From Paenibacillus tepidiphilus (lineage in GTDB: Bacteria > Bacillota > Bacilli > Paenibacillales > Paenibacillaceae): a DNA stretch of 64,000 nucleotides. The stretch lies in NCBI RefSeq assembly GCF_008635795.1, contig NZ_VWRQ01000008.1:186001-250000 (forward strand), in the 5' to 3' direction. The notes beneath the pieces are model-generated. The model saw only the letters and a program-made list of their open reading frames with translations. It did not search any database and was not told the origin of the DNA. Positions 25,168 through 33,755 of the stretch are shown here, piece after piece. Both the position numbers and the translations under genes were made by a program. Positions within the stretch are counted from its first letter, which is position 1. The number at the start of each line of letters is the position of its first letter.

Positions 25168-27525
25168 TTACATTTTGTCATAAAGCGCTCTATCCTGCAG
25201 TAAAAAGGAGAACAGCTCGGCGAACCGGACCGGTCTGCCGATATGGTAGCCCTGCAGCTCGTCGCTGCCCATCCGCCGGAGCATGTCGAACTGCTCCTTG
25301 TACTCCACGCCTTCGGACACTACGCTCAGCCCCAGGCTGTGGCTCAGCTCGATGATGGCCTTGACCAGCACATCGCCCTCCTTCCCAAGGGTCATGCCCG
25401 AAATGAACGAGCGGTCGATCTTGATGACATCAAGGGGCAGGCGGCGCAAATAGCTCAGCGAGGAGAAGCCGGTCCCGAAGTCGTCCAGGGAGATACGGAA
25501 GCCCAGGCTCCGCAGCTGCAGCAGCGACTGGTGAATGCTCTCTCCGGACACAAGCACGCTTTCCGTGATTTCGAGCTCCAGGCTGTCTACCGGCAGCTGG
25601 AACTCGCCGAGCAGCTCCAGCAGCAGCTCCGGCAATCCGGGCTGCATCAGCTGCACAGCGGAGATGTTCACCGCTGCCGTGAGCGCAAGGTCCAGATCGC
25701 GCAGCCGGCGCATATCGGCACAGACCTGGCGGAGCACCCAGGCGCCGATGCCGACGATGCAGCCGCTGGTTTCAGCCAGCGGGATGAACTCGGCAGGGGA
25801 GACGGAGCCGTAGGTCGGGCTGTTCCAGCGCAGCAGCGCCTCCGCTTTGGATACCGCCAGGTGGCCGGAGCTGACAATCGGCTGGTAGTGCACCTCGAAT
25901 TCACCGTTCGCCGCCGCCGACAGCAGCTGTCTGGAGAGCACCTTCTTCCGGCGGATGCTCTCTTCCAGCACCTCGGAGTATTGAAATATATTGTTGCGGC
26001 CGTTCTCTTTGACATGGAACATGGCCAGATCGGCCTGCTTGACGAGATACTCGGCGTCTTCCCCGTTCTGCGGGTAGAGGCTGACACCGATGCTGGCAGT
26101 ACAGTAGAGAAGATGTCCCTGCACGCGGTGCGGCCGGGTCAGGGCGGTCTGGAGCCGGGACAGCTGCTCCATCAGATCGCCGTGGCTCTCCACATCGGCG
26201 AACAGGATGGTGAATTCATCTCCGCCAAGCCGGGAGACGACGTCCTGCTTCCCGATGGACTGCGTAATCCGGCCGGCGACTTCACGCAGCAGGCCATCGC
26301 CAATGTCATGACCCAGGGTGTCGTTGACCGTTTTGAAATGATCCAGGTCAATGAAGACAAGCCCCATCATCCGTCCCGTGCCCCGAACGGCGGATATGGC
26401 CTCGTTCAGCTTGGTGAAGAAGAGCGAACGGCTCGGCAGCTGCGTCAGCGGATCGAGCATCGACTGCAGGCGCAGCTCCTTCTGCGCCTGCTCCAGCGAA
26501 TCGATCATCCGGTTGAATTCCTGCTCCACATCGCTGAATTCATCCTTGCCGCTTCTGCGGATGCGGAAGGACAAGTCCTTGCTGCGGCCGATAGTCCGGA
26601 TGTTGCGGATGAGGAGCCTCATCCGGCCAAGGATGAAACGGTTGACGAACATCAGGCTGAAGCCGCAAATCAGCAGGGTGCTGGCGAAGAAGAACATCCG
26701 GAAGCGGTTGATGGACTGCAGCCCTCCCTCATAAATCTGGCGCGGAGCCTTAAGAGAGATGACGATCCCGGGATTGCCGAACAGATCGTCCACTACGGTA
26801 TGAATGGACATCAGGCCGTCCGGACCGGAATTCATCCAGACGGTGCCGCCGCCGCTGGAGGCCAGCATGCCCGAGGTGACGCGGGCAATCTGAAAGGTGG
26901 ACTGTGTTCCCCGCCAGATGCGGGTGATCTCCTCCTGCTGCAGCCTTCTTCCGGCAAGCGCCGTCCCGACGGAGGGGCCGGCCCCGTCGCTGCCGGCGAT
27001 CGGGGTCAGTGTAACCAGCATCGGCCCATCGGCGAGGTTGACGATGCCCGAGCGGTCGCTCCGGTTATTCGTAAAGGCCGGTAAGCGGCCGTTGATCAGC
27101 TTAATCAGCGCAAGGTGTTCGTCGGTAAGCGGGGACACGATATCTGCCCCGGGTTCATGAACGCCGCCGAACAGCGGCTGTCCTTCCCGGTTCAGCAGGG
27201 CGATGACATCGAACCGGTTCAGTTCAAAGGTGGTCTTGCCGAAGGTGGTATGAAGGTAAGCCGCATTGTCAGGGTCTTCGGCGTTGCCGGACTCAATCAG
27301 CCGCCGCGTACCGTCCGACAGCGAGTATCTCAGCAGTCCGGTCTTCATGGACTGGAGTTCATTTTGATAGGAGGCGACTGCATCATCCAGCTTGCCGTGC
27401 AGCGCGGCTTCGTCCAGATGCTCGAAGCGGTCCAGCAGAATCAGATGCAGCAGTAAATAGGTCAACCCCAAGGCAAGCATGGCCAGGATCGTTATATAAA
27501 TGATGAATTTTGTGCGCAGCTTCAT
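25168..27525 (-). CDS. CHASE4-HAMP-GGDEF-EAL protein
   Basis: 785 residues. A membrane helix (about 8-32), a CHASE4-type extracellular sensor (about 35-255), a second helix with HAMP (FILGRMRLLIRNIRTIG), GGDEF (RLGGDEFTILFAD) and EAL (KAEALLRWNS) domains. DDFGTGFSSLSYL and SEGVEYKEQ show a complete EAL. GGDEF is intact, but the I-site is not (GKQD). It could make or degrade c-di-GMP. AAAGGGGAT precedes the ATG. It is monocistronic, 130 bp before satP. Confidence 0.9.
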   Translation of the reverse strand: MKLRTKFIIYITILAMLALGLTYLLLHLILLDRFEHLDEAALHGKLDDAVASYQNELQSMKTGLLRYSLSDGTRRLIESGNAEDPDNAAYLHTTFGKTTFELNRFDVIALLNREGQPLFGGVHEPGADIVSPLTDEHLALIKLINGRLPAFTNNRSDRSGIVNLADGPMLVTLTPIAGSDGAGPSVGTALAGRRLQQEEITRIWRGTQSTFQIARVTSGMLASSGGGTVWMNSGPDGLMSIHTVVDDLFGNPGIVISLKAPRQIYEGGLQSINRFRMFFFASTLLICGFSLMFVNRFILGRMRLLIRNIRTIGRSKDLSFRIRRSGKDEFSDVEQEFNRMIDSLEQAQKELRLQSMLDPLTQLPSRSLFFTKLNEAISAVRGTGRMMGLVFIDLDHFKTVNDTLGHDIGDGLLREVAGRITQSIGKQDVVSRLGGDEFTILFADVESHGDLMEQLSRLQTALTRPHRVQGHLLYCTASIGVSLYPQNGEDAEYLVKQADLAMFHVKENGRNNIFQYSEVLEESIRRKKVLSRQLLSAAANGEFEVHYQPIVSSGHLAVSKAEALLRWNSPTYGSVSPAEFIPLAETSGCIVGIGAWVLRQVCADMRRLRDLDLALTAAVNISAVQLMQPGLPELLLELLGEFQLPVDSLELEITESVLVSGESIHQSLLQLRSLGFRISLDDFGTGFSSLSYLRRLPLDVIKIDRSFISGMTLGKEGDVLVKAIIELSHSLGLSVVSEGVEYKEQFDMLRRMGSDELQGYHIGRPVRFAELFSFLLQDRALYDKM

Positions 27526-27695
27526 GCGGATCCCCTTTAATTTACAGGATTACAACAGGAAATAAGTACCATTGTCAGTGTACCATGGCAAGGCAATATT
27601 TTGCAGCGCATTTCTCCCCACACTGTCGAACTTTGATGTATAATATATTAGCAATTATAAATATCACATAATAATAGAAGGAGAAAGGTTTCGGC

Positions 27696-28613
27696 ATGGA
27701 TAAATGGACATTATTTAAGAAGGCCACACGGTTTGGATCGATTCCCGTTATGCTTATACCTGTAGTCCTGGGAACAGTCGGGGCATATGTATGGGCGGGA
27801 AGCTTCCATCCGTTTTTATTTGTTATCACCCTGATCGGGGCGGTCTCGGCGCATTTGTTCTCGAATATGATCAACGATTTGTGGGATTTCCGCAATGGAA
27901 CGGACACGGAGGCGCATAATACTCCAGGGATGATCTCCACAAATTCCGGATTTCTGTCCAAGGGGCTGATGTCGGAGTCGCTGTTCGCGGTCATGACCTG
28001 GTCGCTGCTCATCATTGCGGTGGCCTGCGGCCTGATACTCAGCATTGCCAGCGGTCCCCAGATTCTGTGGTTTGTGCTGATCGGAGCTCTTATCGCCTAT
28101 TTCTACGTTGCTCCTCCGCTGCGCTTTGGTTACCGCGGCAAGGGATACAGCGAGTTTGCGATTTTTGTGGCTTTCGGAATTATGCCCGTGCTGGGCTCGT
28201 ATTTCGTCCAGACCGGCGAATTCAGCCTGCGGCCGGTGCTGCTGTCGCTGCCGGTGGGACTCCTGACAACCCTGCTGCTGTTCAACCATCATTTCCTGCA
28301 CTGGAAAGCGGACAAGCAGGCGGGCAAACGCACGCTGGTTGTTGTCTGGGGTGAGCGCAAGGCACTGATCTTCTCGCGTGTGCTGCTCGGCATATCTTAT
28401 GTGTCTCTTGTCGTATGCGTTGCTTTTGGTGTGCTGCCGGTGTATGCGCTGCTCGCGCTGCTTACGGCCATTCCGCCGGTGCATATTTACCGCGGTCTGC
28501 AGCCGCTCAACGCATCAGCGGCCTATTTGCCGCTGATGGGCGCTTCGCAGCAGGCCTCTGTGCGCTGCGGCGTTATTATGGCTGCCGCCCTGCTGCTCCA
28601 GAGCTTTATTTAA
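27696..28613 (+). CDS. UbiA-family prenyltransferase (MenA-like), first copy
   Basis: 305 residues, about eight or nine membrane helices. The first aspartate motif is complete (NMINDLWDFRNGTD), and the second region reads DKQAGKRTLVV, both as in 1,4-dihydroxy-2-naphthoate prenyltransferases. Such enzymes attach a polyprenyl chain to an aromatic or other acceptor in the membrane. GGAGAAAGG lies before the ATG. It is the first of three same-strand genes ending at a terminator at 30455, with a DUF6081-like gene and a second UbiA gene. A true menA for menaquinone is possible, but two copies beside a DUF6081-like gene suggest a special product. Confidence 0.88.
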   Translation: MDKWTLFKKATRFGSIPVMLIPVVLGTVGAYVWAGSFHPFLFVITLIGAVSAHLFSNMINDLWDFRNGTDTEAHNTPGMISTNSGFLSKGLMSESLFAVMTWSLLIIAVACGLILSIASGPQILWFVLIGALIAYFYVAPPLRFGYRGKGYSEFAIFVAFGIMPVLGSYFVQTGEFSLRPVLLSLPVGLLTTLLLFNHHFLHWKADKQAGKRTLVVVWGERKALIFSRVLLGISYVSLVVCVAFGVLPVYALLALLTAIPPVHIYRGLQPLNASAAYLPLMGASQQASVRCGVIMAAALLLQSFI

Positions 28614-28663
28614 CGGCTTCGTCCCCGTCTTCGGATACACGATAACCTGCAGAAAGAGTGAGA

Positions 28664-29440
28664 ATGATGGACAAACAGAAGAAAGATAATGAAGCTGTGC
28701 AGCCGGCTGTGACCGGTCAGAGAGTGCTTGGAGATTTCCATACCATTCTGTCCGAGGGGGAAGTCTGGAAGACCGGCGGGTTCAAGCTTCCGGACGGCTC
28801 CTTCTGGGCTTACCGTGAGCCGGAGGCCGTGGTGATCGTGCGCAACGGCTATCTGTATGTGCGGGCCCAGCTTAGCCGCCAGAACCACCAGATTCAGATT
28901 CTGGACAATGCGAAGCATATGTATTACTCCGCTGAGCCGGTTCAGGTGCCGCAGAACGGGGAGATCAGCTTCGAGCTGCAGATCCGCGCACGCACCCAGG
29001 GAACGGCGCCCGGAGATCTATACGACGGCTATGTGTCGCTCAACCTGCTCGATTTCTCGACGGGGGCGGCACTGGACTTCTTCGCAGGCAACGATAAATA
29101 CGCCAGTGTGTACGGCATTCTGCCATTTCCGGGCGTTAAGGTTCCGGATACGGACGGCACGAAATATTTCTGCATTTTTACCGAAGATACCGACTTTAAG
29201 CCGCGGGAATTCAACACGTACAAGATCACGTACCACCATGGCAAGGACGAAGCGGTCTTCTATGTGAACGGCAAGGAAGTGCGCCGCGAGCGGGGCATTC
29301 CGGTCAAGCTGAACAGCTTCACGGTGGCACTGGGCATTATGACGGAGAAGGATCTGTCGCCTGAGGGTAGCGTGTCGGTTCATGGCCAGACGGTCATTGC
29401 CGATTGGTCGCCAATCACCATTACCACATCCGCAGAATAG
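28664..29440 (+). CDS. DUF6081-like beta-sandwich protein between two prenyltransferases
   Basis: About 258 residues. It resembles, from memory, DUF6081 proteins (LLDFSTGAALDFFAGNDKYASVY followed by ILPFPGV), which have a lectin-like jelly-roll fold; also VWKTGGFKLPDGSF and DEAVFYVNGKEVRRE suggest a concanavalin-type sandwich. No signal peptide or membrane helix, so it is cytoplasmic or membrane-attached through a partner. The start is uncertain between GTG 28658 and the ATGs at 28664 and 28667. It lies 50 bp after the first UbiA gene and 17 bp before the second. The function is not known. Confidence 0.6.
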   Translation: MMDKQKKDNEAVQPAVTGQRVLGDFHTILSEGEVWKTGGFKLPDGSFWAYREPEAVVIVRNGYLYVRAQLSRQNHQIQILDNAKHMYYSAEPVQVPQNGEISFELQIRARTQGTAPGDLYDGYVSLNLLDFSTGAALDFFAGNDKYASVYGILPFPGVKVPDTDGTKYFCIFTEDTDFKPREFNTYKITYHHGKDEAVFYVNGKEVRRERGIPVKLNSFTVALGIMTEKDLSPEGSVSVHGQTVIADWSPITITTSAE

Positions 29441-29457
29441 TCAAAGGTGGCGCACTA

Positions 29458-30417
29458 GTGAATGTTATAAGCTTTCTGAGATTTGTGGAGCTGCCGACCA
29501 AGGTGGCCAGCATGCTCCCGTTTCTGCTCGGCTCGCTGTACGCGCTGTACCGGTTCGACGATTTCGAGCCGCTGAATTTCGCGCTGATGCTGGTATCCCT
29601 GCTGAGCTTCGATATGGCAACAACGGCAATCAACAATTATTACGATTTCAAAAAAGCCGCCAAAACGCACGGCTACGGATATGAGACCCACAACGCTATT
29701 GTACGGCACGGGCTGCGGGAGCGGACAGTTGTTGCGACGATATTCACGCTGCTGCTGCTTGCGGTGGGCGGGGGCATTGCCCTGGTGACCCAGACCGGTC
29801 TGCTGGTCTTCCTGCTCGGCGGACTTTCCTTCCTGATCGGTATTCTGTATTCGTTCGGACCGATTCCAATCTCGCGGATGCCTCTCGGCGAGCTGTTCTC
29901 GGGACTGTTTATGGGCTTTGTGATTATCTTCATCTCCGCCTATATCCATTCCGGGGATACACTCGTCACACTGGTCTTCCGTCCGGACTGGGTCACGCTG
30001 CAGCTGAACTGGCTGGAGGTGCTCTACCTCTTCTGGTTCTCGGTTCCGGCGATTCTCGGCATTGCCGGGATTATGCTGGCCAATAATATCTGCGACATAG
30101 AGGATGACATCGAGAACCGCCGGTATACATTGCCTGTGTATATAGGCCGCAAGAATGCACTGCTTCTGTTCAGGCTGCTCTACTATGTGTCTTTCCTTGA
30201 TTTGATCGTGCTCCTGCTGCTCGGGGTGAATCCGGTGCTGACCGTAATGCTGCTAATTACAGTGATCCCGCTGCGGCGCAATATCGCTCTGTTCGAGGAG
30301 AAGCAGGAGAAGGCTGTCACCTTCATTTTGTCAGTCAAAAATTTCGTGCTGATGAGTACGGCGCGCATCGCTGTACTGGCTTTGGCAATTCTGATCCAGA
30401 ATGTTATCGCTTTTTGA
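29458..30417 (+). CDS. UbiA-family prenyltransferase, second copy with altered first motif
   Basis: 319 residues, about eight or nine membrane helices. The second aspartate motif is present (DIEDDIENRRYTLPV). The first reads NNYYDFKKAAKT, so Asn replaces the first Asp of NDxxD and the last Asp of the motif is lost. The start is GTG at 29458, seven bases after AAAGGTGG; an upstream ATG at 29404 would overlap the previous gene and lacks a ribosome site. The two UbiA enzymes are diverged, so different acceptors or a heteromer are possible. Confidence 0.85.
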   Translation: MNVISFLRFVELPTKVASMLPFLLGSLYALYRFDDFEPLNFALMLVSLLSFDMATTAINNYYDFKKAAKTHGYGYETHNAIVRHGLRERTVVATIFTLLLLAVGGGIALVTQTGLLVFLLGGLSFLIGILYSFGPIPISRMPLGELFSGLFMGFVIIFISAYIHSGDTLVTLVFRPDWVTLQLNWLEVLYLFWFSVPAILGIAGIMLANNICDIEDDIENRRYTLPVYIGRKNALLLFRLLYYVSFLDLIVLLLLGVNPVLTVMLLITVIPLRRNIALFEEKQEKAVTFILSVKNFVLMSTARIAVLALAILIQNVIAF

Positions 30418-30437
30418 ATGCATTTGTATACCTCAGG

Positions 30438-30462
30438 GGGACCCGGCCGGGTCCCTTTGTTT
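30438..30462 (+). terminator. Intrinsic terminator of the UbiA-DUF6081-UbiA run
   Basis: GGGACCCGG and CCGGGTCCC form a perfect nine-base stem without loop bases, followed by TTTGTTTT. It lies 20 bp after the last gene. Confidence 0.85.
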
Positions 30463-30501
30463 TATAGCGAAGGAGCATATATTTTAAATTAATGGATAGG
30501 A

Positions 30502-30530
30502 TTGACAGATTTAAAGCGCTGCAATATAAT
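30502..30530 (+). promoter_or_regulatory. Consensus promoter of the pectate lyase gene
   Basis: TTGACA (30502-30507) and TATAAT (30525-30530), 17 bp apart, both perfect sigma-A boxes. The spacer contains AAAGCGCT, the core of a cre-like site. A start near 30537 leaves a leader of about 100 bases. Confidence 0.85.
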
Positions 30531-30544
30531 CAAATTGAATTTTA

Positions 30545-30558
30545 TGAAAACGTTAACA
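30545..30558. promoter_or_regulatory. cre box (CcpA site) downstream of the pectate lyase promoter
   Basis: TGAAAACGTTAACA matches the consensus TGWAANCGNTNWCA at every position. It lies about 8 bp after the expected transcription start, a place where CcpA acts as a roadblock. Together with the spacer site it predicts glucose repression. Confidence 0.75.
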
Positions 30559-30634
30559 AAGTAGGCGGTGATTAGCCTCTGGATGGATTTGAGGCATAGT
30601 TTGGGAATTCATATAACAAAGGAGAATAAGGGAG

Positions 30635-31609
30635 ATGAAGATGTTGAATTTGAAAAAAAGCACGTTAGCCACCGCGTTGGCCTTGTCCATGATTTTATCG
30701 GTTCCGGCAGCACTTCTCCAGCCAACGGGGAGCGTATATGCAGCAGATGCATCAGGTACTACAGCAAGCATTGCAGAAGTTATCAAAAACCAGCAGTCCG
30801 ACGGGGGCTGGAAGAAGGATTACGCTGTGACAAGCGGCGATTGGGCCAAGTCTACCATTGATAACAAGGCTACTTACACGGAAATCAGAAGATTGGCGGC
30901 AGAGTTCAAGAAAACGAATAACAGCCAATATTCGGCTGCGGCCATCAAGGGCATCAATTTCCTGCTGAACCTGCAGTATGCCAACGGCGGCTTCCCGCAA
31001 ATCTATCAAAGCTCGGGCTATCATACACACATCACTTTTAATGATAATGCGATGATTAATGTGGTAACTCTGCTGGATGAGGTTGCGAATAAAAAGGGGG
31101 ACTTCTCCTTCATCGACAGCACGCTCGCAGGCAAAAGCAAGCAGGCAGTGGACAAGGCTGTCGATTGCTTATTGAAAACCCAGGTCACAGTGAGCGGCAA
31201 GCTGACCGTATGGGGCCAGCAGCATGACTCCGTCACCCTGAAGCCAGCAGGTGCCCGGGCCTATGAGGTTCCCTCCCTTTGCTCCAGTGAAAGTGTGGGG
31301 ATTGTAAAATTCCTTAAGACCAGAAGCTCCACCACCGCTATTGCCGCTTCCATCAAGGCCGCGGAGGACTGGTTCAAAGCGGTGAAAATCACCGGAATCC
31401 GTGTAGTCAAGACTGCAGATGATGTCGTTGTGGTGGAGGATCCAAGCGTCACCACCCCGATTTGGGCACGCTTCTATGAAATCGGTACCAACAAGCCGAT
31501 CTTCGTAGGGCGTGACGGAGTAGTAAAATACAAGCTCAGTGATATTGATCAGGAAAGAAGAACGGGTTACTCGTGGTACGGCAACTGGCCTTCCAGTATT
31601 GTCAATTAA
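30635..31609 (+). CDS. Secreted pectate lyase, PL10 type
   Basis: 324 residues. A signal peptide (basic MKMLNLKKS, hydrophobic core, cleavage after VYA near residue 36) exports it. The body has PL10 marks: QQSDGGWKKDY, TIDNKATYTEI, NLQYANGGFPQIY, HITFNDNAMINV and later RTGYSWYGNWP. Such enzymes cleave polygalacturonate by beta-elimination with calcium. AGGAG lies before the ATG at 30635, and a second ATG follows after one codon. The gene is alone between a strong promoter with cre site and a terminator. Confidence 0.9.
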   Translation: MKMLNLKKSTLATALALSMILSVPAALLQPTGSVYAADASGTTASIAEVIKNQQSDGGWKKDYAVTSGDWAKSTIDNKATYTEIRRLAAEFKKTNNSQYSAAAIKGINFLLNLQYANGGFPQIYQSSGYHTHITFNDNAMINVVTLLDEVANKKGDFSFIDSTLAGKSKQAVDKAVDCLLKTQVTVSGKLTVWGQQHDSVTLKPAGARAYEVPSLCSSESVGIVKFLKTRSSTTAIAASIKAAEDWFKAVKITGIRVVKTADDVVVVEDPSVTTPIWARFYEIGTNKPIFVGRDGVVKYKLSDIDQERRTGYSWYGNWPSSIVN

Positions 31610-31621
31610 CCCGTATACAAC

Positions 31622-31653
31622 AAGGCTTCAGCTTTCGGGCTGAGGCCTTTTTT
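31622..31653 (+). terminator. Terminator of the pectate lyase gene
   Basis: AAGGCTTCAGC pairs with GCTGAGGCCTT (one G-U) and is followed by T residues, 12 bp after the stop. Confidence 0.9.
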
Positions 31654-31812
31654 GTACAAAAATATGGTCTGCTACGCAAGTTCATTCAGGTTGTATTCTG
31701 CAAAAGCTCCACTTTTGGGGGTTATTTCGCCGCCTGATCCAAGCTATGATAGTGGGAGACAACGAATAGCAACCCCAATTGCTATAATCTTGCATGAGGA
31801 GGACATTCAGCA

Positions 31813-32808
31813 ATGGCACAGAAACTTAAGTGGGGAATTCTTGGCTGCGCTCAGATCGCGACAGGAGCGGTCATTCCGGCAATTCAGGAATCGGAGCGCG
31901 GCATGGTTGCGGCGGTCGCCAGCCGTGGTCTCGACAAAAGCTCGGCGGTGGCCGCACAGTTCGGTATAGATAAGGCATATGGCAGTTACGAGGAGCTGCT
32001 GGCCGATCCGGAGATTGATGCCGTCTACATTCCGCTGCCCAATCATCTGCACCGCGAATGGGTGATCCGCGCTGCAGAAGCGGGTAAGCATGTGCTCTGC
32101 GAGAAGCCGATCGCCCTGAGCAGCAGCGAAGCCCTGGAGATGACGGAAGCGTGCCGGCAGGCCGGAGTACATCTGGCCGAGGCCTATATGTACCGGCATC
32201 ATCCGCGCATCGCCCAGCTGCAGGAGATCATCGCCCGCGGCGACATCGGCGAACTGCGCTCCATCCGCGGCACATTTACGTACAACGATGCGGAGGACCG
32301 GAGCAATATCCGCTTCAAGTCGGCGTGGGGCGGCGGTTCGCTGTACGATGTCGGCTGCTATCCGCTCAGCGCCGCCCGGCTGCTCTACGGCGCAGAGCCG
32401 GAGGCGGTTACGGTGCAGGCAATCTTCTCGCCGGAGCATGACGGCGTGGATATGATGGCTTCGGGGCTGGTGGAATTCCCCGGCGGCGTCAGCCTGATCT
32501 TCGACTGCGGCATGTGGGCGTACAACCGGCAGCTGCTGGAGGTGCTGGGCACGGAGGGGCGTATTGAAGTTCCGATGCCGTTCAATGCCCGTTTCGAGGA
32601 TGCCGGATTCACGGTCTATAAGGGCGACGAGGCCATTGCCGTAGCGGGGACCGGAGCCAATCCGTATGTCTGCCAGGCAGATCATTTCGCCGCGGCCGTA
32701 TCCGGTGAGCCGCCGCATATCCTGCCGGAAGACCCGGTGCTGAACATGAAGCTGATCGAGACCTGTCTGGATTCGGCCCGGCGGCGCGAACGTATCGTGC
32801 TGGCCTGA
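31813..32808 (+). CDS. Gfo/Idh/MocA-family oxidoreductase, copy 1
   Basis: 331 residues. NAD(P)-binding fold (KWGILGCAQIATGAVIPAI), active-site motif CEKPIA near residue 98, and C-terminal sheet with WGGGSLYDVGCYPL. Family members oxidise or isomerise sugars and inositols; the substrate is not predictable. AGGAGG lies nine bases before the ATG. The gene is monocistronic and ends in a terminator. Confidence 0.88.
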   Translation: MAQKLKWGILGCAQIATGAVIPAIQESERGMVAAVASRGLDKSSAVAAQFGIDKAYGSYEELLADPEIDAVYIPLPNHLHREWVIRAAEAGKHVLCEKPIALSSSEALEMTEACRQAGVHLAEAYMYRHHPRIAQLQEIIARGDIGELRSIRGTFTYNDAEDRSNIRFKSAWGGGSLYDVGCYPLSAARLLYGAEPEAVTVQAIFSPEHDGVDMMASGLVEFPGGVSLIFDCGMWAYNRQLLEVLGTEGRIEVPMPFNARFEDAGFTVYKGDEAIAVAGTGANPYVCQADHFAAAVSGEPPHILPEDPVLNMKLIETCLDSARRRERIVLA

Positions 32809-32820
32809 TTTTACGTGAAA

Positions 32821-32858
32821 CCTCCATGCTGCATTCCATGCGGTGTGGAGGTTTTTTT
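32821..32858 (+). terminator. Terminator of the first Gfo/Idh/MocA gene
   Basis: CCTCCA (32821-32826) pairs with TGGAGG (32846-32851), with seven T next (32852-32858). The inner loop has some further pairing. Confidence 0.8.
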
Positions 32859-32957
32859 CACAACGTTAGCAGCTGTAATTTGTTAGAATAGGAATAGTAT
32901 TCTAATATTGTATGACTTGGATTGAACAGCTATCCGCTACTTGAAAGGAGACTGGTG

Positions 32958-33755
32958 ATGTTACTGGAAGAAGAGCCGGTAATTGAGATTTCCGGCCTGT
33001 GGATGAATTACAGTGACCGGATGGTGCTGCGGGGGATTGATCTGACGGTGTACCGGGGGCAGATCATCGGTTACATCGGGCCCAACGGGGCCGGCAAGAG
33101 TACGACCGTCAAGATTATGCTTGGACTGGTAGAAGGTTACACCGGCACAGTGCGCATCTTCGGCAAAGATATCAGTGACGGGGACGCCGCCTATAAAGCG
33201 CGGATCGGCTATGTTCCCGAGGTGGCTGAAATGTATGACAGCCTGACGGCCCGCGAGTACTTGACCTTTATCGGCGAGCTGTACGGCATGCCGCATGAAG
33301 CTGCCGAAGCCAAGGCCAGAAGACTGATGACGCTGCTGGATATGGAACGGGTCTACGACAAGCGTATCGCTTCCTACTCCAAGGGGATGAAGCAGAAGGT
33401 GCTGCTGATCTCCAGTATGCTGCATGACCCGGATATATTGTTTCTCGACGAGCCCCTTAGCGGGCTGGACGCCAACAGTGTAATGGTGGTGAAGGAGATT
33501 CTTGCCACACTGGCGGCGAAGGGCAAGACGATTTTTTATTCCTCGCATATTATGGATGTCGTGGAGAAGATCAGCAGCCGGATTATCCTGCTGGACGGCG
33601 GTGATATTGCAGCCGACGGCACCTTCGGGGAGCTGAGGGAAAGAAGCGCAGAGGGCTCGCTGGAGAGCATCTTCAACCGTCTGACCGGGTTCGATCAGTA
33701 CCGGGATATCGCGGGCGATTTCGTTGCCGCCGTCATGGACGGTGAGGCACGGTGA
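32958..33755 (+). CDS. ABC-2 exporter ATPase
   Basis: 265 residues. Walker A GPNGAGKST, signature YSKGMKQKVLLI and Walker B ILFLDEPLSGLD are present, as in exporters of the BcrA/NatA kind. AAAGGAG lies eight bases before the ATG at 32958, which is preferred over the earlier ATG at 32922. It overlaps the permease gene by four bases (GTGA), so the two form one transporter. The substrate is not known. Confidence 0.9.
   Translation: MLLEEEPVIEISGLWMNYSDRMVLRGIDLTVYRGQIIGYIGPNGAGKSTTVKIMLGLVEGYTGTVRIFGKDISDGDAAYKARIGYVPEVAEMYDSLTAREYLTFIGELYGMPHEAAEAKARRLMTLLDMERVYDKRIASYSKGMKQKVLLISSMLHDPDILFLDEPLSGLDANSVMVVKEILATLAAKGKTIFYSSHIMDVVEKISSRIILLDGGDIAADGTFGELRERSAEGSLESIFNRLTGFDQYRDIAGDFVAAVMDGEAR

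Noticed and set aside
25243..27084. Long plus-strand open frame opposite the CHASE4-GGDEF-EAL gene
   Set aside because: Antisense shadow; translation is Gln/Ala-rich with no domain, and the minus strand carries intact GGDEF and EAL motifs.
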